Below, in pieces: positions 1 through 9,433 of a stretch of 33,897 bases of DNA. A program made the translations under genes and the position numbers. Source of the stretch: Scytonema sp. UIC 10036. Its GTDB lineage: Bacteria; Cyanobacteriota; Cyanobacteriia; Cyanobacteriales; Nostocaceae. Each line of letters opens with the position of its first letter. The first letter of the stretch is position 1. The notes beneath the pieces were generated by a model that was not told where the DNA came from, did not search any database, and saw nothing but the letters and a program-made list of their open reading frames with translations. The stretch lies in the NCBI RefSeq assembly GCF_009725235.1, contig NZ_WJFC01000139.1, forward strand, positions 1-33,897, written 5' to 3'.

Positions 1-99
1 GGGTTAGGGTGGGATAAAAAGTATTTGATACATCAATCATGACTTTTAAAATATCCTCTAAGGATTTGTGATTTGGATTGATAATTAATCATTAATCTT

Positions 100-197
100 C
101 AATCCACGCATCCACGCATCCACGCATCCAAAATTAGAAATATGGAGTTAATCCACGCATCCACGCATCTAAAATCCAAAATTAGAAATATGGAGTT
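100..197. repeat. Heptamer-type tandem repeat with a 24-bp direct repeat
   Basis: The unit CCACGCAT is iterated at 103-127 and again at 152-168, typical of cyanobacterial short tandemly repeated repetitive sequences. A 24-bp segment (126-149, beginning ATCCAAAATTAG) is repeated exactly at 174-197. The second copy overlaps the stop codon and last codons of the DAHP synthase remnant, so the repeat has moved into the 3' end of that frame. Confidence 0.85.
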
Positions 198-548
198 GAA
201 AAACTTTTGGAAAGGTTTGCTGGTGCTGTTACTGCAAAAGGTAATCTGTTCCAGCGACTGTAGAATTGCGCCAAAGGAGTTATCTCTTGCATGATTTTCT
301 CAAATCCTTCAAATGTTAGAGATTGAGGACCATCTGACAAAGCTTTTGCTGGATTGGGGTGAACTTCAATCATTAAGGAATCGGTTCCGGCTGCGATCGC
401 AGCTTTTGCCATTGAGGGTACAAATTCTGATTTACCTGTAGCATGGCTGGGGTCAATCATGATAGGTAAATGAGTTAATGTACGCAACACGGGAAGTACA
501 GAGAGATCGAGAACGTTGCGAGTGTATTTTTGGTCAATTAACTCCGAG
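182..548 (-). pseudogene. DAHP synthase (3-deoxy-7-phosphoheptulonate synthase) 3' remnant
   Basis: The frame carries the C-terminal third of a type I-beta (AroA/AroF-like) DAHP synthase, the first step of the shikimate pathway. Recognisable pieces are YTRNVLDLS, the metal-ligand segment IDPSHATGK, LMIEVHPNP and ALSDGPQSL. The frame is open upstream of the GTG at 490, and similarity begins near 548, at the end of the neighbouring decarboxylase. The N-terminal two thirds, including the PEP and erythrose-4-phosphate binding residues, are absent. The last eight or so residues lie in the direct repeat at 174-197 and are not family sequence. It cannot be a working enzyme alone. Loss probably came from a rearrangement joining it to the decarboxylase, with which it overlaps by about 11 bp. 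Confidence 0.8.
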
Positions 549-2946
549 ATGACAACACTAAGAATTGCGAGAAGTTCTGAAGAAATTCCTCCATCGACAA
601 GGTACTATCTTTGTTAGCATCACTCATGTTCCAGAACATCTTAATGTCTTCATCTTCATAGCCCAAGGCTTTAAATTTCGCCTCAATTTCAGAGACTTCC
701 AAAACCCCATCTTTATTCTTGTCAACATCTTCAAATACCTGAAGAAGTGCATCTCGGAATAGAGCATCAGCAACCGCCTGACGAAACTCATGTTCGAGAA
801 TATCGAGAAATGAACCCTTTGATGTTTCTGCAAGCCACGGCTCGAGTACCGTAGAACGCAATACGGTGATAGACGAACCTGTTGCTCCAGATACTCCTAG
901 TAGGCGCTGCTTATAGTGTTCGATGAAAACTTCTCCGTAATGAGCAGCGTCAAAATCTGTAGTACTGACGATGAGCTTATAACCGTAAATATCCTCGCCT
1001 GGATCGATGCTAAGTTTTTCATAGATAGCCCTATTAAGGCGGTTTGCCAGAGTTAAATCTGTGTTGAGCGAGCCATCTGGATGTTTGAAATTAAATGCGT
1101 AGGTGATGATATTTTGGTCTGGACCGATTTCTGAAAGCAGATGCAGAGCTTCTTTGTCCGCCAAAAGTTCATCATTACTTGCCTTATCGATTCTGTCCCG
1201 AATGAATTGAATCTGTTGCTCTACATTAGAACCGGAAATTTCTGCGGGAAGTCTCGGAACGGGAACAATGATAAAACGGTCTTCCGGACGCGCCATACAC
1301 AATAGCCGCGCATAAAGTTTTTTGCAATTGAACAAAGCCTTACCAATGATTCTACCGTATCCACTCTTTGTGGGGCGAATAACCTTGTGGCTGAGATATA
1401 CCGAAGCCGCCGCAGCTCCTGGCTTTGATCCCTCCAAGCCATAGATGCCAACTGTGGGTTCTGCTTCGCCATGATACATATAGGGAGCAGCGAATGTCAG
1501 CAAATCCCGCATTGCTGAATTGCGATAGCATAATGCTCCTGCTGGGTAAGGAATGTATCCGGATTTATGAGGATCTACCGTTATCGAATCAGCATTGCCT
1601 AGGACTTGGAAATGCTTGGTGACATAAGAGCTTAATCCAATCTCAGTAATCAGTTCTTCTTTTGTCTTAGTCAGTTGTGGTGTGTTAGTCTCATCTTCGC
1701 GAAGAAGGGTGGCAAAATAACCGCCCCAAGCCGCATCAGCATGAACGGTAAATTCTAGTCCCTGAGAGCGCAACTCTTCTCGCAGCTCGAGAATATCTGC
1801 TAGGGGGTCAGTTGCACTTTCTTCAGTGCTTCCCATGACAGAAACTACTGTATATACTGGTCTGCGCTCTCGCAGGCAATCTTGAAGAATCTTTTTGACT
1901 TCTGTAAAACTCATCCTGGCATCTTCATCTACTGGAACGTCAATGAGATTTGATGCTCCAATTCCCAACAATGCTGCGGCCTTTGGAAATGAGTAGTGTT
2001 TCGTTGCTGGTACTAGGAACACAGGCGCAGACTTGATGTCGCTGAGGAAGCGGCGTGAAAACTCTGCCATTCCAAGGTTTTGTAATGAATACTGAGATAA
2101 GACATCTGTTAGAGTTTCGCTCTTAATTTGATACTCCTTATACAGACGAGCCGGCAATGCCAGAATGTCATCGCCTTTGAGGTTGAGTACTGACCAAGTA
2201 TCTAGTTCAATGAGAGGTTTTGACTCATCGGTGGGCAGGGAAATATTAATATCTTTTGCAGCTTTTAGTGACGGTTCATTTTGCAAAGCTGCTTGCAAGG
2301 CTTGGGGATAAAATTTTAAGTTTCTTGCTGCCCAAATTGCCTCAATGTTAGCAACAGTTCCACCACAAGTGATGTGCCCCCAAGGTCGAATCGCCCCTTT
2401 TTCGATAGCTGCCTCATCTGGTATGTTGTATCCCAGCATTCGGCAAAGGTCGTCTCCTACCAAGATTTCCAAAAGCGTTGTTGCCGTTGACCCTTCAAAA
2501 GCCACATTGTTAGGGTTGTACAGCATTGCCGCAAAATAACCTAGGATAGATGGCATTGTCGTATCCCAGTTCATGTGCCCTTGATAGCGCATACTGAAGA
2601 ACGGTACAGACTTCTTTAGAAACGCTAACAATGAACGGTAACTCTCTTTGAGAGTGTCAATTGCCTCTAAGTAATCTGGCTGTCTCTTAACTTGCTCGGT
2701 GATGTGAGTTGGATCGCCAGGATGAAAGTTGCGACGCCAAAATGAGTGATCGCGAATCGCTTCTACGATTAAACGCTCAAGTTCATCGGCATTTTCTGCT
2801 TTTGTGCCTAAAAACCATGCTTCAACTGAACGAGTTCCAAGACCTTCAAGATGGGGCACTTCTCCAAATTTGAAGAATTTGTTAAGCCCGTTATTTTTGC
2901 CTAAACCATTGTTCTGAGAACCGTTGTTATGAGAGTTGTTACTCAT
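538..2946 (-). CDS. PLP-dependent group II decarboxylase with C-terminal EF-hand pair
   Basis: Likely cytoplasmic amino-acid decarboxylase of about 802 residues. The pyridoxal-phosphate lysine is K461 in DPHKSGYIPYPAG, and the cofactor-stacking/aspartate segment is HADAAWGG (D404). The N-terminus is a low-complexity Asn/Gly stretch (residues 2-22). The C-terminus carries two canonical EF-hand loops, DKNKDGVLEVSE (742-753) and DANKDSTLSMEE (776-787), joined by a helix; this predicts calcium binding. I chose the ATG at 2946 over a TTG at 3063 because GGTGG lies just upstream and the extra N-terminus is a hydrophobic stretch with no family likeness. The substrate is unknown; aromatic L-amino acids or glutamate are possible. 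The adjacent DAHP synthase remnant hints at, but does not show, an aromatic pathway link. Confidence 0.85.
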   Translation of the reverse strand: MSNNSHNNGSQNNGLGKNNGLNKFFKFGEVPHLEGLGTRSVEAWFLGTKAENADELERLIVEAIRDHSFWRRNFHPGDPTHITEQVKRQPDYLEAIDTLKESYRSLLAFLKKSVPFFSMRYQGHMNWDTTMPSILGYFAAMLYNPNNVAFEGSTATTLLEILVGDDLCRMLGYNIPDEAAIEKGAIRPWGHITCGGTVANIEAIWAARNLKFYPQALQAALQNEPSLKAAKDINISLPTDESKPLIELDTWSVLNLKGDDILALPARLYKEYQIKSETLTDVLSQYSLQNLGMAEFSRRFLSDIKSAPVFLVPATKHYSFPKAAALLGIGASNLIDVPVDEDARMSFTEVKKILQDCLRERRPVYTVVSVMGSTEESATDPLADILELREELRSQGLEFTVHADAAWGGYFATLLREDETNTPQLTKTKEELITEIGLSSYVTKHFQVLGNADSITVDPHKSGYIPYPAGALCYRNSAMRDLLTFAAPYMYHGEAEPTVGIYGLEGSKPGAAAASVYLSHKVIRPTKSGYGRIIGKALFNCKKLYARLLCMARPEDRFIIVPVPRLPAEISGSNVEQQIQFIRDRIDKASNDELLADKEALHLLSEIGPDQNIITYAFNFKHPDGSLNTDLTLANRLNRAIYEKLSIDPGEDIYGYKLIVSTTDFDAAHYGEVFIEHYKQRLLGVSGATGSSITVLRSTVLEPWLAETSKGSFLDILEHEFRQAVADALFRDALLQVFEDVDKNKDGVLEVSEIEAKFKALGYEDEDIKMFWNMSDANKDSTLSMEEFLQNFSQFLVLSSRS

Positions 2947-4464
2947 TTTTCCACCGTTTGTGTAAGTTTTGCACCCAACTGTTTGATGCCAGTAATTCGC
3001 GAGCAAATAATTCGCAATTATTATTGGCAATAGGGAAAATAATGACGAATTACGAACTAGCAATGACGAGTTTTATTGCCATGCTTCACCCTCAGCTAAA
3101 GTCAGCATTACATTTTTCAAGCAAGAAAGATTTCTACCAAATAGCGGTCAGCGTTCAACAGCTTGCTAAAAGTTAATAGTTGATAGGTTGCATCTGTAGA
3201 TCTTTTTGAATAAAAGCTGATATTAGCTACAGAGGTAGGCTTAGTGCTAGGCAAATGTCAAAAGTTTTATCCTGATTCTAAGCTAGTATGGTAATTCTAG
3301 CTGGAACACAAGAATTTTGGTAATTTAAACATGACTTACATCATAAGATATTAACTTATTTTTATTTCAATAGGGAGATGCGTTGTACAAAATCCTCAAA
3401 AAAATTAATAAATAATTCTTCCGACTTTTCCGACTTGACAAAATGTTTTTTATATTTAGTCACATTTTGCACCAAGAAAATTTTATGTAAATTTATCACA
3501 CAGTACTAAATAAAAACCCTTGTTTTTGCGATAAAAGCTAGCAAAAATTAGGTATCCTTATCGCAGATATTTTTACATTACCTAGGTTGGCGCAAAGAAT
3601 GATTACTAATTTGTAGTGGCGATGCATCCAAGGACAACACTACTACGAACCAAATACAGAGATTTTACTTTTCGTTACATAGCATGGTTTTTTCTCGCCA
3701 ACTTACTACTAAATAGGTAGCAAGAAACAGATCTATGTTAAAAAATTTGAAAACGCTTGGAACTCTTACCAATAAAAAATGACAACCCTCACGAGTTCAC
3801 TTTCATTATGCCGAGCTACTGATTTCTTGCTTTACACCCTTGGCAAAGAAGTTAGAAAAGTAAGAAAAGTAGGAGAATAAAAAATATTTAGTTCACGTCT
3901 TGCGCTATAGGATAACTGTAAAGTCTAGGCTATGCAACAATATATAGCCCATAATCAAAGGACTTATTATCTACATTGTTTGGCTAGTAATAGTCCCAAT
4001 AGTCTTTACAAATGCACAAATGGGATTGTATATTCTTTGTAAGTAAGTAGGTTAAGAAAAAATCTGTAAAGATAAGTAAAGACGGAGATTGTAACCAGAA
4101 AGGTGGTTTAATATATGAGCGTGCGTTTTTAGCAAAAAAATGTTTTGAGATTGACAAAGGAAATAAAATGTTTCTGGGAAGTACAAGATAACAGAAAAGT
4201 CATAGTGATAGATTCGCGTTCCCTAGTTGCTGTAAAAAAGGTAATCGGTAGAGAAATGCTGGAACCATCTGTGCGTTTGTTAATACATGATTTCAAATAT
4301 TTTTCCATGAAAATGGTACATTGTTTTAGTCTGCCCGCAAAGGCAATGGCACTTGTGCGATCGCCTAATTCATACCTTGGTTCAGCAACACTATTTCCAC
4401 AGTACTTTTTTTCACATTGTTAACAGGTAAATATCAAATTAAATTTTTTAGATTCACACCGAAA
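2947..4464. other. Long AT-rich region without a convincing gene
   Basis: About 1.5 kb between the divergent decarboxylase and membrane-protein genes. Only short frames occur. One of 92 codons starting with TTG at 4145 has no ribosome site and no recognisable content. The region must contain the promoters of both flanking genes. I see no tRNA, no obvious rRNA or CRISPR array and no transposon ends. A regulatory RNA or a decayed gene is possible but not shown. Confidence 0.6.
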
Positions 4465-5025
4465 ATGAACGCAAATAATAACCTAGAATCGTCTGTTTCA
4501 CAGCCTCAACAAAAACAGACAAGTATACGCGAAAGATTCTTCCATAAGCTAAAGACCGAACATCCCAATTTGCATACTTTATATGTCACAACTAATGTAA
4601 TACTTATCTGGAGTGGCTTCATCCTCATATTTGACTCATGGGCTCAAGGAACAAATTTGATGGTAGAACCAACTCCAGAGATTCCTATACAAGTGCCTGT
4701 TCGTCACTTTTGCTTATTATTACTGGGTGTAGCAATGCTCTTCGTGGATGACTTATCCTTATACGATCTGGCATTGATGAGGAAAACTCATTTAGAAAAA
4801 AATCCTGAACAGATGGATCTCAGGGAAAAGTTTTTCCACAACTTCAAAACCCACTATCCTAACCTAGCGACTATCTACACCCTTATGGGGGTCATACTGA
4901 CATGGTCTGGATTATGGGGTTTGACTTGGGACATCCCTGTTCAACCATTATGGCGATCGCTACTGACAATTCTTATTGGCTTCCTTTTGCTCTACCTTGA
5001 CGATTTCAGATTGGACGAAATCTAG
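4465..5025 (+). CDS. Four-segment membrane protein with internal duplication
   Basis: A 186-residue protein I do not recognise by name. It consists of two copies of one module (about 21-100 and 118-186). Each begins RE(R/K)FFH, continues PNL.T.Y into a first hydrophobic segment containing WSG, and ends with a second segment (LLLGVAML.. and ILIGFLLL..) closed by an acidic DD..L turn (VDDLSLYDL, LDDFRLDEI). Four transmembrane segments are expected, with both ends probably cytoplasmic. The ATG at 4465 is chosen over an upstream TTG at 4417; there is no strong Shine-Dalgarno. It lies 105 bp upstream of the porin gene in the same direction, separated by a hairpin. Confidence 0.7.
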   Translation: MNANNNLESSVSQPQQKQTSIRERFFHKLKTEHPNLHTLYVTTNVILIWSGFILIFDSWAQGTNLMVEPTPEIPIQVPVRHFCLLLLGVAMLFVDDLSLYDLALMRKTHLEKNPEQMDLREKFFHNFKTHYPNLATIYTLMGVILTWSGLWGLTWDIPVQPLWRSLLTILIGFLLLYLDDFRLDEI

Positions 5026-5062
5026 AACCTGATTTATGCCTTTCTTGCTAAAGATGAGTTGG

Positions 5063-5087
5063 GGTTGACGTAAACTTTGCGTCAACC
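5063..5087 (+). terminator. Hairpin between membrane protein and porin genes
   Basis: GGTTGACG pairs with CGTCAACC around a 9-nt loop, 38 bp after the stop codon. There is no U-tract, so it may be an mRNA-stabilising or attenuating stem rather than a full rho-independent terminator. Confidence 0.45.
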
Positions 5088-5129
5088 TAATCATCCTAGC
5101 GACTATTTCATCGCCCCATATTGTTGTTC

Positions 5130-6740
5130 ATGAGAAAGATTCTACAAAGCTTCACGAGTGCAATTACCTTCTTCTACCTGCTTTTTTCCAATAATCCGGG
5201 ACTAACTGAGATTGCTCCAACCAATATCATTGCTCCTGAAGGGATAGCAGAAACCATCTCCCAAGCACCACCTGACTCCACTAGCTTAGTTGGTCAAGTG
5301 ACCTCAGTGAGCCAACTAGCAGATGTGCAGTTTACAGACTGGGCTTTCGATGCACTCCAGTCTCTAATTGAGCGCTATGGGGTGATTGCAGGTTACCCCA
5401 ATGGCACATTCCGGGGTAACCGAGCAATGACGCGCTATGAATTTGCCGTCAGTTTAAATGCTGCTCAAGAGCGAATCGATGAACTTATCAAAACGGGAAA
5501 GGAGGATTTAGTTTCTCGTGATGACTTAGCGACGTTGCAACGACTTCAACAAGAGTTTGCCTCTGAGTTAACAACGTTGTCGGAACGGATAGACGTTTTG
5601 GAAGCCAAGACGGCAGAAATAGAAGCCAATCAGTTCTCTACAACCACCAAGCTTACTGGTCAAGTCATTATGACATTGAATGCCGGAAGATTTGATGGGG
5701 AAAACATCATCAGCCCTACAGGTGAAGAGATTACTCGTTCTGACCCGAATCCTACTGTGGCTTACCGAGCTCTGGTAGAGTTAAACACTAGCTTTGTTGG
5801 AACAGACCAATTGAAAATTGTTTTCGACACAGGTAGCGATGCCGATGAAGACAATCCCGCAGGATTTCTAGAGCCGTCTTTTGGTAGTGTTCAAGACTTC
5901 TCGGTTTCACCACCCGTTGACAACCAATTCATACTGGATTTGTTGTACTACACCTTTGAGCCGTTTAAGAACTTCACAGTATCTGTTGGACCTAATATTC
6001 GAACTATCAGCTATGTTGACCGTAACAGCTACGCTTACTTGAGTTTTCAAGATTTTAGCACTCAGGCATTTATCAATAATTACATTCTCGCCCCTCTCAA
6101 CGGTCCTGCGGCAGGTGCAGCAATTGATTGGAAGCCTGCTTCAGGACCGTTTTCAGTGCGGGCTTTGTATGCAGCATCAGATGCAGCTAACCCAGACGAT
6201 GAGGGATTTATCCCTGGTGTAGCGTTGTTTGTTCCTTTGCTGTATCCTGATGGGGGTGGCGACCAAGGTTTATTTGGCGATACATATCAGGGTACAGTTG
6301 AACTGGAATATGCGCCCTCAAAAACTTTTGCCCTGCGCCTTCAGTACAGTACCGGCGAATTATTTGACAACCGTTATGACGTCTTCGGAGTGAATTTCGA
6401 GTTAACTCTTTCACCGAAATTTGCCATCTTTGGTCGTTATGGTTACGGTAGCTACAATAATACTGCCTTTGGTGACATCAAACCCAACTACTGGATGGCG
6501 GGAGTGGCTTTTCCTGACTTGTTTACCCAAGGCGCTGTAGCTGGTATTGCCACAGGTCAACCCTTTATTGTTAGTGAGATTGGTAATGCTACTCAAACCA
6601 ACTTTGAAGCATTCTACAACTTTCCTGTAAGTAACAACATCCAACTCACGCCTTTGATTCAGGTGATTACCAATGCTTCTAACCAAGAGGCAAATGGTAC
6701 GATTGTCACTGGTACATTGCGAACAGTTTTTTCTTTCTGA
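5130..6740 (+). CDS. SLH-domain OprB-type outer-membrane porin
   Basis: A 536-residue protein with a signal peptide (residues 1-30, MRKILQSF followed by a hydrophobic core), one SLH domain (about 58-120, with FTDWAFDALQSL and GYPNGTFRGNRAMTRYEFA) for peptidoglycan binding, and a short coiled coil (about 120-170). The C-terminal beta-barrel half is rich in alternating aromatic strands and ends VTGTLRTVFSF, with the terminal Phe usual for outer-membrane proteins. This is the standard cyanobacterial porin layout; relatives are proposed to pass small solutes or inorganic ions including iron. The length is normal. The ATG at 5130 is used rather than TTG codons at 5121 and 5124 because it directly precedes the charged start of the signal peptide. 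Confidence 0.92.
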   Translation: MRKILQSFTSAITFFYLLFSNNPGLTEIAPTNIIAPEGIAETISQAPPDSTSLVGQVTSVSQLADVQFTDWAFDALQSLIERYGVIAGYPNGTFRGNRAMTRYEFAVSLNAAQERIDELIKTGKEDLVSRDDLATLQRLQQEFASELTTLSERIDVLEAKTAEIEANQFSTTTKLTGQVIMTLNAGRFDGENIISPTGEEITRSDPNPTVAYRALVELNTSFVGTDQLKIVFDTGSDADEDNPAGFLEPSFGSVQDFSVSPPVDNQFILDLLYYTFEPFKNFTVSVGPNIRTISYVDRNSYAYLSFQDFSTQAFINNYILAPLNGPAAGAAIDWKPASGPFSVRALYAASDAANPDDEGFIPGVALFVPLLYPDGGGDQGLFGDTYQGTVELEYAPSKTFALRLQYSTGELFDNRYDVFGVNFELTLSPKFAIFGRYGYGSYNNTAFGDIKPNYWMAGVAFPDLFTQGAVAGIATGQPFIVSEIGNATQTNFEAFYNFPVSNNIQLTPLIQVITNASNQEANGTIVTGTLRTVFSF

Positions 6741-6748
6741 AGTGTAAC

Positions 6749-6773
6749 CAGACCCAAAAGTTGTCAGGGTCTG
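6749..6773 (+). terminator. Hairpin downstream of the porin gene
   Basis: CAGACCC pairs with GGGTCTG around an 11-nt loop, starting 9 bp after the porin stop codon. The position fits a terminator although no U-run follows. The remaining stretch to 7146 holds no gene that I can support. Confidence 0.5.
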
Positions 6774-7146
6774 ACTTCGGTTGAATACCGTGGGCGTGTC
6801 CGACAGTGCATACCGGGCAGTGTTAGCTACTCGGAAATCAACTTCCATGGTACAGGGTGCTTCACAGCAGCCAATGTGGTTATCCGAGCGAGTATTGTAA
6901 AAAACAACTCTGTTGTATCCTCGTTAGGAATCAAACCTACAAAAAGCAACAGTTTGGAGTGGACTGACCAAATGATTTGACCTTATTTTCTTTGCCCTGT
7001 TTTGCTTAAGTATATTTCACAGAGCGTCGCTTACTTCGGCTTGCAAAACACGGATTTTAAGATTGTTAAAAAGGATGAATGGATACCCTAAAGTGAGAGG
7101 ATGAGTGCTAAGGTTTCAACATCACACAGGCAAAGGAGGCATTTTC

Positions 7147-7464
7147 ATGAAAATTGATAAGTTTTTTTTAGCACAAAACATGGCTTTTCTTATATCTATT
7201 CCGCCCGAAAGTAACTTAGCAAAATTACTCTCTTTCTGTTTGGCAACTAAAGTTAGAGAAAAGACTCCAGGTACAGAGATTTTAAAATTAACTTATCAGC
7301 TTATGGAAAATCCCTCACAATTACCCTATTGGACACAAGATATAATGGGACATGATTTAGATTACAGAACTGAAGAGTGGGAAGCATTAGCAAAAATGGA
7401 TATCAAGGATGCCAAAGAATTTATGGCAATTCTTGAGCAAGAATTAAAAGATTTGAATTTTTAA
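7147..7464 (+). CDS. Small hypothetical protein, 105 aa
   Basis: Not recognised. The ATG at 7147 has a strong ribosome site (AAAGGAGG, about 6 nt upstream), so it is chosen over an earlier TTG and the gene is likely real. The product is soluble and charged, with an amphipathic C-terminal helix (DAKEFMAILEQELKDLNF) and no signal peptide or membrane segment after a mildly hydrophobic N-terminus. It ends 75 bp before the globin gene in the same direction and could be co-transcribed with it. Confidence 0.7.
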   Translation: MKIDKFFLAQNMAFLISIPPESNLAKLLSFCLATKVREKTPGTEILKLTYQLMENPSQLPYWTQDIMGHDLDYRTEEWEALAKMDIKDAKEFMAILEQELKDLNF

Positions 7465-7539
7465 CAGAAACTTTGGGGATCGAGAATTTAGAAAAATTTT
7501 TATGAATTAGCAAATAAAGATTAGGCTTTACGGTAAAAT

Positions 7540-9375
7540 ATGTCTTTAAATGTTGAGCTTGTAGAACAGAGTTTTCAGCGAGTAAAACCTCATGCTAATG
7601 AGTTTGTAGCTAGCTTCTATGAAAATTTATTAACGGCTTATCCAGAAGTCAAACCGTTGTTTGCCAAAATTGATATGGCAACTCAACGAAAGAAGCTGTT
7701 AAATGCGCTCATTTTGGTAGTTGAAAATCTGCGTCATCCAGAGGTTTTAGGAGATGTTCTCAATTCCTTAGGAGTCAGACATATTGGATATGGGGCAATT
7801 CCTGAATATTATACTGCGGTTGGGAAAGCTTTGCTTGTGACATTTGAACAGTATTTACAAACGGAATGGACTCCTGAAGTTAAGCAAGCTTGGGAGGATG
7901 CATTTGGTGCGATCGCGACTCAAATGTTACAAGGTGCGCGTGCAATTCATACAACTGTTGAATCAGAACAGTCACAGCTAACCCCAGAACCACCGATGGT
8001 TAAACCATCTGTAACACCAAATACTTCCAACATTGAAGACGTTTCAGATGTAGCGGCGAGCGATTTACCTGTAGATTTGCTAGAGAAGAGTTTTGCCATC
8101 ATTAAGCCACGTGCTGAAGAATTCGTTGCTAGCTTCTATGAGAACTTGTTTATCGCTCACCCAGAGGTGAAACCTTTGTTTGTCAAGATTGACATGGTGA
8201 CACAACAGAAAAAGCTATTAAATGCTCTAGTTTTAATTATAGAAAATCTTCGCAACTCAGAATCTTTGGAGCAATTGCTCAGTGCATTGGGAGCCAGACA
8301 CGTCGGATATGGGGCAATTGCTAAATATTATCCTGCTGTTGGAGAAGCTTTATTGACGACATTTGAGCAGTATCTCCAAGAAGATTGGACTCTTGAAGTT
8401 AAGCAAGCCTGGACAAATGCTTTTGGAGCGATCGCTTCCGGGATGTTACAAGGCGCTCGGGTAGAACCTTCCATCAAAACGAGTGATGAGAGAGTCGCAA
8501 CGTCAAAACAGCCCATAGAATTCAAAACACAGCTTAAAGACAAGTTTCAGATATTTCAATCCCAATCGTTTATTCAACAGTGGATTGCAACTCTCAAACA
8601 AATTCCCGAAAAAATTGTGCATGCCTTCTGGACATTACCAGCATGGCAAGTTGTGATTATTGCACTCATTCTCTTGGAGAGCATTTTTGTAATTGTCGAT
8701 GACAATTCCTTTTTCTCAGAGATTGTTAACAGTGTTGATACTGTTAGTGTGGTAATTGCTCTAGTTTTATTTGTGAAAGAAGCACCAGATCGCCGAAAAC
8801 AATTTCACTATCAGGCGTGGAGTACAATTGATGCTGCACATGATGTCAGAGTGAGCTATGCAAGAATTTTGGCACTTCAAGATTTAAATGAAGATGGAGT
8901 TCCACTGAGAGGATTAGACGCTCCGGGTACAGAGTTAATTAATATTCATCTTCCAAAAGCAGATCTCAGTGAAGCCAATTTGAACGAAACAGATTTGAGC
9001 AATGCCAATCTGAACCATGCCAACCTCAACAATGCCAAACTTAACAGTGCAAAATTATCAGGTGCCAACTTGAGCCATACCAACTTGAGTTTTGCTCAGT
9101 TAAGCCATGTGAACTTGAGTAGCGCTAACCTCAGTCATGCTAACTTAATTTGTGCAGATTTGAGCCATGCCAATCTAAGTGGTGTTAATTTAAAACATAC
9201 CAGTTTGAGTGGTGCAAAATTAGAAGGTGCCTATCTGACAGGTGCAAATTTGAAAAATGCGAAAGTTAGTGTTGATGAACTCAGTGGTGCTTTTCTTGAA
9301 GGTGCAATTATGCCAGATGGTTCCAGATATCAATCTTTAAAGAATTCAACTGAGACGATCGGCAATGTTAAATGA
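7540..9375 (+). CDS. Tandem-globin, membrane, pentapeptide-repeat protein
   Basis: A 611-residue fusion. Residues 1-135 and about 176-305 are two globin domains, clearly duplicates. Both contain FVASFYENL, PEVKPLF, (A/V)KIDM.TQ with a distal-side Gln (Q49, near Q222), and GxRHxGYGAI with the proximal His (H81 and H254). A linker and a hydrophobic pair (about 368-387 and 400-412) follow, then DRRKQFHYQAW.. and ALQDLNEDGV, a module usual before pentapeptide arrays in cyanobacteria. From about 470 come roughly 20 A(D/N)LS-type pentapeptides forming a right-handed beta-helix. Both globin domains should bind haem, suggesting an O2, NO or redox sensor tethered at a membrane; its output is unknown. 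No kinase or enzyme domain is present. Confidence 0.88.
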   Translation: MSLNVELVEQSFQRVKPHANEFVASFYENLLTAYPEVKPLFAKIDMATQRKKLLNALILVVENLRHPEVLGDVLNSLGVRHIGYGAIPEYYTAVGKALLVTFEQYLQTEWTPEVKQAWEDAFGAIATQMLQGARAIHTTVESEQSQLTPEPPMVKPSVTPNTSNIEDVSDVAASDLPVDLLEKSFAIIKPRAEEFVASFYENLFIAHPEVKPLFVKIDMVTQQKKLLNALVLIIENLRNSESLEQLLSALGARHVGYGAIAKYYPAVGEALLTTFEQYLQEDWTLEVKQAWTNAFGAIASGMLQGARVEPSIKTSDERVATSKQPIEFKTQLKDKFQIFQSQSFIQQWIATLKQIPEKIVHAFWTLPAWQVVIIALILLESIFVIVDDNSFFSEIVNSVDTVSVVIALVLFVKEAPDRRKQFHYQAWSTIDAAHDVRVSYARILALQDLNEDGVPLRGLDAPGTELINIHLPKADLSEANLNETDLSNANLNHANLNNAKLNSAKLSGANLSHTNLSFAQLSHVNLSSANLSHANLICADLSHANLSGVNLKHTSLSGAKLEGAYLTGANLKNAKVSVDELSGAFLEGAIMPDGSRYQSLKNSTETIGNVK

Positions 9376-9433
9376 TACTACTTCCTTCTGGAAAATTACC
9401 GTTCTTAGACCTTGGCGTTCTTAGCGAATTATA

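Noticed and set aside
1..14. GGGTTAGGGTGGG at the window start as telomere-like repeat
   Set aside because: Two units only; the same G-rich wording occurs at 16078-16105 as a common intergenic repeat.
4145..4423. 92-codon plus-strand frame before the membrane protein
   Set aside because: TTG start, no ribosome site, no recognisable motif, composition like surrounding non-coding DNA.
6411..6848. 145-codon minus-strand frame overlapping the porin 3' end
   Set aside because: Antisense shadow of the porin; no family likeness.
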